12,371 bases of DNA from CANLWN01 sp039815505 (GTDB lineage Bacteria; Bacteroidota; Bacteroidia; Flavobacteriales; Flavobacteriaceae): positions 1 to 12,371 of the forward strand of contig JBCBZE010000067.1 of NCBI GenBank assembly GCA_039815505.1, read 5' to 3'. The position numbers and the translations under genes are program-made. Below the pieces are notes generated by a model. The model ran no database searches. It saw only the letters and a list, made by a program, of their open reading frames with translations, and had not been told where the DNA came from. Of the stretch, positions 6,324 through 12,371 are shown piece by piece (position 1 is the first letter of the stretch; every line of letters begins with the position of its first letter).

Positions 6324-8173
6324 TGGCGGATATCATTAAACTATTGCCGGACCATGTTGCCAATCAAATAGCAGCAGGAGAAGTAGTACAGCGACCTGCA
6401 TCTGTTGTAAAGGAATTGTTGGAAAATGCTATCGATGCCGGTTCGGACTCCATAAAGTTGATTGTAAAAGAAGCGGGTAAAACGCTGATCCAGGTGGTGG
6501 ACAATGGTGTTGGAATGAGCGCTACCGATGCCCGTTTAAGTTTTGAAAGGCATGCAACCTCCAAAATAAATTGCGCGGAGGATCTATTTGATCTTAGCAC
6601 CAAAGGATTTAGAGGAGAAGCTTTGGCGTCCATTGCCGCCATTGCCCATGTGGATATGCAGACCAAAACAGATCAAACAGATGTGGGGACCCATCTAAAG
6701 ATCGAGGGAAGTAAAATCATTCTACAGGATGCGACCGCAACTCCAAAGGGTACTTCAATTTCCGTAAAAAACCTTTTTTTTAACATTCCCGCTCGCAGAA
6801 ATTTTCTTAAATCCAATCAAGTGGAACTTAGGCATATTACCGATGAGTTCCATAGGGTTGCCTTGGCCCACCCCATGATTGCATTTCACTTTTATAACAA
6901 TGGCAATGAATTGTTCAACTTGCCGGAAGCTAATTTAAGACAACGAATTGCAAACATTTTTGGCCCTAAGGCCAACCAGAAATTGGTCCCTGTCCAAGAA
7001 GATACCCAAGTGGTTAAAATATCTGGATTTATCTGTAAACCTGAATTTGCCAAAAAGAGTAGGGGGGAGCAGTTTTTTTTTGCCAACAATAGGTTCATTA
7101 AGAGCGCTTACCTGCATCATGCCGTAGTAACCGCTTTTGAGGGGCTAATAAAGCCAGATACTTTTCCCGGCTATTTTTTGTACCTAGACGTTGATCCGGC
7201 CTCTATAGATATCAATATACACCCTACGAAAACAGAGGTGAAATTTGATGATGAACATACCTTATATGCCATATTGCGCTCTACCATAAAACATAGTTTG
7301 GGGCAGTTTAATGTAATACCGGCCTTGGATTTTGAACATGATCCCAATATGGAAACTCCCTATGCGTATAAAAATAAGGAGGCAGAGCAGCCGAAGGTTT
7401 CCGTTGATGCCAATTTTAACCCTTTTGTCGAAGTAGCCCAAAAACGCAACTCTGGGACAAATTATCAAAAAGTGGTAAGTGCCAAAGGATGGGAAAACAT
7501 GTATATAGGATTGGAATCCCAAGTGGGTAAGGAGGATAACTTTAGCAGCGTTCGTTTTGAATCGGATACGATCACGGGTTCAATCTTTGAAACGCAAGAC
7601 CTTCAAGAGAACGGAACTACTACCTTTCAACTAAGAAGGAAGTATATTGTTACGACTATAAAATCCGGTATGGTCGTTATTGATCAGGGCAGGGCGCACC
7701 AAAGGGTTTTGTACGAGAAGTTTTTAAGGAATATAACGGTTAAGGAAGCGGTAAGCCAACAATTGCTATTTCCACTATCCCTATCTTTTTCTAAAAACGA
7801 AATACATATCTTAAAAGAGATTCAAGAAAGTCTTACCACCATAGGTTTTGTGTTTAACAAGATCATTGATGAAGAAATACAAATAGCAGGACTGCCCTTG
7901 TTAATACCGGAGAGCGAAGCAGGCATGGTCTTGGATCAATTGATAACGGATTATCAACTAGAGATTGAGGGAAACAGTTTTTCCCAAACAGATGTGCTAT
8001 CAAAGACGCTGTCCAAAACCTTGGCAGTGCGGACCGGTGAAGTTTTGGATACCGCATCCCAATTGGCATTGGTGAACGATTTGTTTGCTTGTAAGGAATC
8101 CAGGGTGAGTCCGTTTAACAAACCAATATACGTTACGATAAGCGAAAGCGATATTGACAAAAAATTTATATAA
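6323..8173 (+). CDS. mutL: DNA mismatch repair protein MutL
   Basis: 616 residues. The N-terminal GHKL ATPase is complete: IAAGEVVQRPASVVKELLENAIDAG with catalytic Glu31 and Mg-binding Asn35, VVDNGVGM (58-65), ATSKI (78-82), TKGFRGEALASIAA (93-106) and NIPARRNFLKS (154-164). DINIHPTKTEV (296-306) follows in the transducer domain, then a variable linker (about 335-430) and the C-terminal dimerisation domain. MutL is the mismatch-repair mediator that responds to MutS. The C-terminal nuclease motif is degenerate: the expected DQHAxxE reads DQGRAHQ (454-460), and the region where CPHGRP is expected reads SPFNKP (596-601). It overlaps the previous gene by 1 nt, and the first rhomboid starts directly after its stop, indicating an operon. 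Confidence 0.97.
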   Translation: MADIIKLLPDHVANQIAAGEVVQRPASVVKELLENAIDAGSDSIKLIVKEAGKTLIQVVDNGVGMSATDARLSFERHATSKINCAEDLFDLSTKGFRGEALASIAAIAHVDMQTKTDQTDVGTHLKIEGSKIILQDATATPKGTSISVKNLFFNIPARRNFLKSNQVELRHITDEFHRVALAHPMIAFHFYNNGNELFNLPEANLRQRIANIFGPKANQKLVPVQEDTQVVKISGFICKPEFAKKSRGEQFFFANNRFIKSAYLHHAVVTAFEGLIKPDTFPGYFLYLDVDPASIDINIHPTKTEVKFDDEHTLYAILRSTIKHSLGQFNVIPALDFEHDPNMETPYAYKNKEAEQPKVSVDANFNPFVEVAQKRNSGTNYQKVVSAKGWENMYIGLESQVGKEDNFSSVRFESDTITGSIFETQDLQENGTTTFQLRRKYIVTTIKSGMVVIDQGRAHQRVLYEKFLRNITVKEAVSQQLLFPLSLSFSKNEIHILKEIQESLTTIGFVFNKIIDEEIQIAGLPLLIPESEAGMVLDQLITDYQLEIEGNSFSQTDVLSKTLSKTLAVRTGEVLDTASQLALVNDLFACKESRVSPFNKPIYVTISESDIDKKFI

Positions 8174-8917
8174 ATGGGTAGAATTACGGATGCGGTAAAG
8201 CATTTGATCATTATTAATGCATTGTTTTTTGTGGCCACTGCCCTATATGGAGATCAAATGTATCAGTGGTTTTCACTTTGGTTTCCAGAAAATGACAATT
8301 TTCAATGGTGGCAGGTAGTCTCCCATATGTTCATGCATGGTGGGTTTATGCATATCCTTTTCAATATGTATGCCCTATGGGCCTTTGGTTCACCTTTAGA
8401 ACGTATGTGGGGACGAAATAAGTTTTTCTTCTTTTACTTTTCCGCTGGTCTTGGGGCTGCATTGATCCATACAGGTGTTAATTATTATTATTTTAACGAA
8501 GGGCTTCAGGCATTGATGAATTCGGGTATTCCCAAAGATCAGATCTTGGAAGTTATCTCATTGGGCAAGTATAGTCCGGAATGGTATAATTTAGCCTCTC
8601 AAAGCACCATAGAAAATTTCTTAAGTTCATATAGCAGTCCTGCAGTAGGTGCTTCAGGTGCTATTTATGGTATTTTGGTGGCTTTTGGAATGTCTTATCC
8701 CAATAGTGAACTTTTCTTAATATTTTTGCCAGTACCTATAAAAGCCAAATATTTTATTCCGGTTTTGATAGGGCTGGATCTGTTTTCGGGTGTGACCGGA
8801 TATTCCATTTTTGGAAGTGGTATTGCACATTTTGCCCATATTGGGGGAGCATTGTTTGGTTTTTTAATGATGTGGTATTGGAAGAAAAATCAGTTTAACC
8901 AAAATCGATGGGATTAG
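8174..8917 (+). CDS. Rhomboid-family intramembrane serine protease (first copy)
   Basis: 247 residues, mostly membrane-embedded. The catalytic set is complete: HGGFMHILFN (55-64) with the oxyanion-side His/Asn, GASG (159-162) with nucleophile Ser161, and HFAHIGG (219-225) with catalytic His222. About 55 mostly polar residues (roughly 104-158) are inserted between the second-to-third-helix region and the Ser helix, a length expansion I associate with Bacteroidota rhomboids. Rhomboids cut transmembrane segments of other membrane proteins; the substrate is unknown. The ATG follows the mutL stop with no gap, and the second rhomboid starts 1 nt after this stop. The pair is probably co-transcribed with mutL. 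Confidence 0.95.
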   Translation: MGRITDAVKHLIIINALFFVATALYGDQMYQWFSLWFPENDNFQWWQVVSHMFMHGGFMHILFNMYALWAFGSPLERMWGRNKFFFFYFSAGLGAALIHTGVNYYYFNEGLQALMNSGIPKDQILEVISLGKYSPEWYNLASQSTIENFLSSYSSPAVGASGAIYGILVAFGMSYPNSELFLIFLPVPIKAKYFIPVLIGLDLFSGVTGYSIFGSGIAHFAHIGGALFGFLMMWYWKKNQFNQNRWD

Positions 8918-8918
8918 A

Positions 8919-9791
8919 ATGAGTACCGGATTAAAATATCAATTTGCACGTTTAAGTATAGCTGAAAAGCTTATAGCTATTAATGTGCTGGTATTTATCT
9001 TGAACGGTTTGGTCACTTTTCTTATGAAATTACCAAACGATTTAATTTTGCAATGGTTTGAGCTTCCCAAAGATTTTCTGGATTTTATAGGGCAACCATG
9101 GTCCATTGTAACCTATTCTTTTTTTCATGGAGGGTTTGGGCATATTTTTTGGAATATGCTGATGCTTTATTTCTCCGCCCGAATTTTCTTAAATCTTTTC
9201 GGAGAAAGACGATTTATCAATGTTTACTTTCTAGGGGTCATTTTAGGTGGACTTATATTCCTGTTAAGTTATAATGTTTTCCCTGCTCTTTTAGGAGCGA
9301 ATACCGCACTTATCGGCGCTTCGGCCGGGGTGACCGCTGTTCTTATTTTTATTTGTGCTTATATACCCAATCAGGAAGTGCGCATTATTTTTTTCAATGT
9401 TAAGCTTTGGTATATAGGCGCTTTTTTCGTCTTGGTAGATTTGATCCAGATTCCCTATGGAGGGAATGTAGGTGGCCGTTTAGCCCATTTGGGAGGAGCA
9501 TTTTTAGGCTATATATATGCTAGACAATTACTTAATGGGAGGGATATTGGTGAAGGTTTTTCAAATTTTTTGGATGGTATTGCCAATATGTTCAAGAAGA
9601 AAGAAAAAAAAGCGCCCTTAAAAACAGTTTACCGCAAGGGAAAAGCGTCTGGAAGAACACCCGTAAACTACGATAAGGAGAGCAGGCAACGTAAAATAGA
9701 CGCTATTTTGGACAAGATAAGCAAGTCTGGATATGAAAGCCTTTCCAAGGCCGAGAAGGATTTTTTATTCAAGGCGGGAAAAGAAGATTAA
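8919..9791 (+). CDS. Rhomboid-family protease (second copy) with C-terminal DUF6576-like tail
   Basis: 290 residues. Multiple transmembrane helices carry SFFHGGFGHIFWNM (67-80; His70, Asn79), the serine motif GASA (133-136) with Ser135 followed by Gly137, and RLAHLGG (187-193) with His190. The serine motif is GASA-G rather than the canonical GxSG, a substitution I associate with Bacteroidota homologues. After the last helix (~200) comes a ~90-residue cytoplasmic tail: a Lys-rich stretch (KKKEKKAPLK) and a final helical module, RKIDAILDKISKSGYESLSKAEKDFL (258-283), resembling the DUF6576 module. It is clearly a paralogue family member, not a recent duplicate of the upstream copy. The downstream EEP gene begins within a few nucleotides of its stop. 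Confidence 0.93.
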   Translation: MSTGLKYQFARLSIAEKLIAINVLVFILNGLVTFLMKLPNDLILQWFELPKDFLDFIGQPWSIVTYSFFHGGFGHIFWNMLMLYFSARIFLNLFGERRFINVYFLGVILGGLIFLLSYNVFPALLGANTALIGASAGVTAVLIFICAYIPNQEVRIIFFNVKLWYIGAFFVLVDLIQIPYGGNVGGRLAHLGGAFLGYIYARQLLNGRDIGEGFSNFLDGIANMFKKKEKKAPLKTVYRKGKASGRTPVNYDKESRQRKIDAILDKISKSGYESLSKAEKDFLFKAGKED

Positions 9792-9795
9792 ATAC

Positions 9796-10818
9796 GTGGG
9801 ACGACTTTCTTTTTTGAATAAGATTATACTTGTTTTCAATAGTGTATTCATTTTGCTACTGTTGTTTTCCTGTGCGGTACCCTATATTTCATCGGAAGCC
9901 TTCTCTTTTTTGTCGATTTTGAGTCTTACCGTACCCTTTTTGGTAGTTCTTAATTGCCTGTTCCTCATATATTGGTTGTTGATTGGAAAAAAACAGTTTT
10001 TATGGTCTTTATCTGTTTTGATCTTGGGTTATGGTATTCATGGTGACTTCTATAAGATAAAACTTTCTAAAAGCGAGATAGACGGGAAAGGGTTGCAGGT
10101 TATGAGCTTCAACACCATGAGTTTTTCCAAGGCTATCCCTAATTTGGAATATAAAATAACGGACTTTGTTTCTACACATTCCCCCGATATCATTTGTTTT
10201 CAGGAATTTGATTTTAAACAAAAGCGGAGTAAAAACTTTAAGGAGTACCCCTATCGCTTTATAGATTTTGAATACGGTGTTACTTCGGGGAGAGTGCTAC
10301 AGGCCATTTATTCAAAATACCCAATAGTCCATAAGGGGATCTTGGATTTCCCCAAAAGTTCCAATAGTGCAATTTTTGCGGATATCGCCTATAAAAAAGA
10401 TACCCTTAGGGTGTACAATCTGCATTTACAATCATTAAAAATACGTGCTAGTTCGCTTACGGAAGAACCGTCCGCCAAGTTATTCAAAAGAGTTACAAAA
10501 TCTTTTGCCAAACAACAGCAGCAAGTGGGTATCGTTACGGGACACATGCGAAGTACCGACCACAAGAAAATTGTTTGTGGCGATTTTAACAACACACAGT
10601 TCTCCAATGTCTATTACACATTAAAGGATAATATGTTGGACACTTTTAAGGAGAAAGGTTCAGGATTTGGCAGAACATATAGTTTTGCCCGTTTTCCGGG
10701 GCGCATCGATTTCATTTTAACCGACCCATCCTTTGAGGTATTACTGCACAAAAATTTTGATGTGAGGCTATCCGATCATTTTCCCGTAATGGCATCAATT
10801 CGACTCAAGGACCAATAA
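9796..10818 (+). CDS. Membrane-anchored endonuclease/exonuclease/phosphatase (EEP) family protein
   Basis: 340 residues from a GTG start at 9796. About three hydrophobic helices fill the first ~80 residues, followed by an EEP domain. Its motifs are MSFNTMSF with Asn106, CFQEFD with metal-binding Glu137, YNLHLQS with His210, CGDFNN with Asp263/Asn265, GRIDFIL with Asp305 and SDHFPV with Asp327/His328. All members of the DNase I/exonuclease III-type active site are present, so it should hydrolyse phosphodiester or phosphomonoester bonds outside the membrane; the substrate is unknown. The frame is open back to an ATG at 9733, but that would overlap the rhomboid by 59 nt and add an Arg-rich N-terminus. 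GTG 4 nt after the rhomboid stop fits the operon spacing better. The 3' end overlaps the convergent DUF6122 gene. Confidence 0.85.
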   Translation: MGRLSFLNKIILVFNSVFILLLLFSCAVPYISSEAFSFLSILSLTVPFLVVLNCLFLIYWLLIGKKQFLWSLSVLILGYGIHGDFYKIKLSKSEIDGKGLQVMSFNTMSFSKAIPNLEYKITDFVSTHSPDIICFQEFDFKQKRSKNFKEYPYRFIDFEYGVTSGRVLQAIYSKYPIVHKGILDFPKSSNSAIFADIAYKKDTLRVYNLHLQSLKIRASSLTEEPSAKLFKRVTKSFAKQQQQVGIVTGHMRSTDHKKIVCGDFNNTQFSNVYYTLKDNMLDTFKEKGSGFGRTYSFARFPGRIDFILTDPSFEVLLHKNFDVRLSDHFPVMASIRLKDQ

Positions 10819-11119
10819 ACCAACAGTCCATGGAATCAGCTACCATATGCAACACAAAAGCAATTCCCAAGACTCTTGTTTTATTAAAAAACAGTAAACC
10901 TAAATATACTGCTATGGCCCAATAACTATGTAAGGGATGAAAATTGATACTACATCGATTGGGGTCAAAAATGGGTTCGGCCACCACATGATCTATATCC
11001 AATAAGATACCGGCCCATAATAGTAGCAGTATTTTTAGTTTTTTCTCCCTAAAAAAAAGAAAGGCTATGGCTATGGGAACCAAGAAATGGATACCATAAT
11101 GTGCAATGAACCTAAGCAT
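10805..11119 (-). CDS. DUF6122 family small membrane protein
   Basis: 104 residues with three or four hydrophobic segments (about 10-23, 29-42, 66-78 and 83-95). Conserved-looking acidic/histidine motifs cluster around them: HYGIH (7-11), DIDH (41-44), HPLH (61-64) and HMVAD (91-95). The DxDH plus paired-His layout resembles the membrane-bound metal-dependent hydrolases of the YdjM/DUF457 type, so a minimal metal-binding membrane enzyme is possible; this is inference only. The start overlaps the wbqC-family stop by 8 nt, so the two are coupled. The last 14 nt overlap the oppositely oriented EEP gene. This gene pair is a recurring neighbour set in Flavobacteriaceae. Confidence 0.82.
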   Translation of the reverse strand: MLRFIAHYGIHFLVPIAIAFLFFREKKLKILLLLWAGILLDIDHVVAEPIFDPNRCSINFHPLHSYWAIAVYLGLLFFNKTRVLGIAFVLHMVADSMDCWFIGP

Positions 11120-11744
11120 TTAACAGGTCTATAGTTTGATTCTTAAGGTAAGTTAGCGTATTTGTCCCTTCATTGAACAACAGATCTAAAATACTTAGGT
11201 TTTTTACAAAACCATGTCTGTCGCCAAATACCTGAACATATTTTTCCTGTAAAAGAGGGATTTCTTTTTTAGCATTTGCCAGGAAACGTCCATCTATGGT
11301 TCCTTCCGGATTTTTTTCGAAGGTTTTAGTAGTTTCCAAAGGCATATCCAATCCAAGGCACTGGCAAGCGGTTTCTATGGTATTTAGATTAAAATCTAAT
11401 AAAAATTTAAACTCCTTCTCATATAAAGTTACGATATCGTCCTCATAGAACTCAAAGAAGGGAGATGTTCTATACGCAGTTTCCAGAGTTCGCCAATGTT
11501 GTCTTTGCCAGGGGTATTGATTGTCCAGTTTAACATCTTTATATTTTTGCCTGCCCTGTTCCCCACCTCTATGTTGAATTGGAATGGTAAGCATATGCCT
11601 GCCGATATCCGTACAGATGTAACATCTATTTCTATAGGTCTGTTTTTGAAAATTATCCATAACCTCCCAAAGAACATCTTGCTGTGTTATGGCAACAAAG
11701 TTGGCAATGTTTAGAAAATAGCCAGGATGGAGTAAGAGTTTCAC
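11112..11744 (-). CDS. WbqC family protein
   Basis: 210 residues, soluble. The N-terminus (LLHPGYFLNIANFVAI, 3-18) corresponds to the HQP-x-Y-P-type opening of WbqC-family proteins, followed by an F-Q-K-Q-T-Y-R-N-R segment (32-40) and LTIPIQH (52-58), both typical of the family. WbqC was named from O-antigen clusters and is sometimes linked to sugar-nucleotide or glycan modification, but no reaction is established. In Flavobacteriaceae the gene is usually placed directly after signal peptidase I. It overlaps the DUF6122 gene by 8 nt. Here its upstream spacer has been widened by the frameshifted four-helix-bundle cassette, which may alter read-through from the upstream gene. Confidence 0.88.
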   Translation of the reverse strand: MKLLLHPGYFLNIANFVAITQQDVLWEVMDNFQKQTYRNRCYICTDIGRHMLTIPIQHRGGEQGRQKYKDVKLDNQYPWQRQHWRTLETAYRTSPFFEFYEDDIVTLYEKEFKFLLDFNLNTIETACQCLGLDMPLETTKTFEKNPEGTIDGRFLANAKKEIPLLQEKYVQVFGDRHGFVKNLSILDLLFNEGTNTLTYLKNQTIDLLNA

Positions 11745-11763
11745 AAGGCTTAGCCGAATTATG

Positions 11764-11811
11764 AATCAGCGAATCTGTTAATTTGCTAATTCGTTAGTTT
11801 GTAAATCTGTT
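11764..11811 (+). repeat. Degenerate octamer tandem array
   Basis: Six consecutive 8-nt units can be read: AATCAGCG, AATCTGTT, AATTTGCT, AATTCGTT, AGTTTGTA and AATCTGTT. Units 2 and 6 are identical, and all begin A-(A/G)-T. The array lies between the wbqC start and the stop region of the four-helix-bundle gene, touching that stop at 11811-11813. It is too short and too variable for a CRISPR and has no spacers. Confidence 0.6.
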
Positions 11812-12283
11812 TATTTTTTAAGTTGATGTTTTCTTGGTGCATTAAGTTTGTTGGTGATATTTTCGATTTTTGTTCTACATTCTTGGTATTTACTTTCAGA
11901 AATGAAATCAAGTTCTTTGGCAAGAATAATTGATTCAAGACCTCTACCGCCGAACTAAAGGAAATAGTGGTAAAATGGGCCTTGTCCTTATCTGTTTTTC
12001 TTGCTGAACCCTCAGCTATGTTTGAACATATTGAAATGGAAGCTCTTCGTAGTTCAGACGTTAGACCAAATTTTTCTTCTCCTGGAAACGTTGACGTGAA
12101 GGCGTAAATGGTTTTTGTGAACTCCTTTGCTTCTTTCCACACTTCCAATTTTTCAAAAGAATATATGTACATATTTTTACAATAATATGATAACCTATCA
12201 AATTATGATTTACAGAATCAGTGACATAATTATTTTGCCTAGTCGATTATTTGAAAAAGTCAAATGAACAAATCCACAGATTC
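11771..12283. mobile_element. Putative small cassette bracketed by imperfect inverted repeats
   Basis: The left end (11771-11787, plus strand, GAATCTGTTAATTTGCT) and the right end (12283-12267, minus strand, GAATCTGTGGATTTGTT) match at 14 of 17 positions in inverted orientation. Between them is only the frameshifted four-helix-bundle gene. The ends sit 13 nt after the upstream membrane-protein stop and 26 nt before the wbqC-family start, so excision would restore a ~39-nt operon spacer. No transposase is present and no clear target-site duplication is seen, so the mobile status is inference. Confidence 0.4.
11811..12172 (-). pseudogene. Frameshifted four-helix-bundle protein (23S rRNA IVS / S23 family)
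   Basis: The N-terminal 82 residues are classic for the family: SFEKLEVWKEAKEF (5-18), IYAFTSTFPGEEKFGLTSELRRASISI (22-48) and SNIAEGSARK (50-59). At about 11924-11930 the family-like frame is lost. The -1 neighbouring frame carries on with the expected ending, LAKELDFISESKYQECR and then NALRK-like NAPRKHQLKK, stopping at 11813-11811. Restoring one lost base in TTATT rebuilds a normal 120-residue protein. As read, the original frame instead runs on to 11786 and yields a 128-residue protein with an unrelated Asn/Lys-rich tail. The family occurs in rRNA intervening sequences and also as free-standing genes, and Avd of diversity-generating retroelements is a relative; its role is unclear. A sequencing error is the main alternative to a true pseudogene. 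Confidence 0.8.
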
Positions 12284-12296
12284 TCGAAACTTTTGA

Positions 12297-12371
12297 TCAA
12301 ACTTTATTTTTCTTTCGGCGCTTCCTGAAGAAATCAAAAACGAACCAGCCCGCCAATAAAATTAAAAAATA
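12297..12371 (-). CDS. C-terminal end of a membrane protein, probably signal peptidase I (LepB)
   Basis: Twenty-four codons plus TGA (12299-12297) are visible, reading a hydrophobic stretch (YFLILLAGWFVFDFF) followed by a basic tail (RKRRKKNKV). This is a C-terminal transmembrane helix with a positive cytoplasmic end. Flavobacterial signal peptidase I proteins often end this way, and lepB typically precedes the wbqC-family gene in these genomes; the identification rests on that context and on the tail pattern. The catalytic domain lies outside the window, so other membrane proteins remain possible. Confidence 0.5.
   Translation of the reverse strand, partial: YFLILLAGWFVFDFFRKRRKKNKV

Noticed and set aside
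11764..11811. Octamer array as a CRISPR
   Set aside because: The units are 8 nt, contiguous and degenerate, with no spacers and no cas genes nearby.
11786..11925. In-frame Asn/Lys-rich tail of the four-helix-bundle protein as a genuine novel C-terminus
   Set aside because: The neighbouring frame encodes the family-typical ending (AKELDFISESKY...), so a frameshift is the simpler explanation.

Overview
The window looks like a chromosomal segment of a member of the Flavobacteriaceae (Bacteroidota). The evidence is moderate-to-low GC, weak Shine-Dalgarno signals, several matches to the Bacteroidota -7 promoter element TAnnTTTG, lipoprotein signal peptides, the start of a gldI gliding-motility gene, and a gene order I know from marine Flavobacteriaceae (gldI/nrnA, ndk, DUF721/recF, TPR/ribH, mutL/rhomboid/rhomboid/EEP, DUF6122/wbqC). 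The genus cannot be fixed from sequence alone.

Layout: (1) 1-1088, minus strand: nrnA (DHH phosphoesterase/nanoRNase) overlaps the first 25 codons of gldI by ATGA. (2) 1168-2666, plus: a PhoD-like lipoprotein phosphatase, then ndk with its own near-perfect promoter and a bidirectional hairpin terminator. (3) 2718-4514, minus: recF, a small lipoprotein and a DUF721/DciA-like protein, coupled by 1-nt gaps or overlaps. (4) 4640-5889, plus: a membrane-anchored TPR protein and lumazine synthase ribH. (5) 6030-10818, plus: a small basic membrane protein, mutL, two rhomboid proteases and a membrane-anchored EEP-family phosphatase, nearly back to back. (6) 10805-12371, minus: the C-terminal end of a membrane protein (probably signal peptidase I), a frameshifted four-helix-bundle (23S rRNA IVS/S23-type) gene, a WbqC-family protein and a DUF6122 membrane protein. 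The last of these overlaps the EEP gene tail to tail.

Most of the window is conserved housekeeping: DNA repair and replication (recF, DUF721, mutL), nucleotide metabolism (ndk, nrnA) and flavin synthesis (ribH). The anomalous part is 11757-12296. There a decayed four-helix-bundle gene is bracketed by imperfect inverted repeats and has a degenerate octamer array at its 3' end. Taking it out would leave the flanking genes about 39 nt apart, so it reads like a small inserted cassette. I see no rRNA, tRNA, CRISPR array, transposase or reverse transcriptase.
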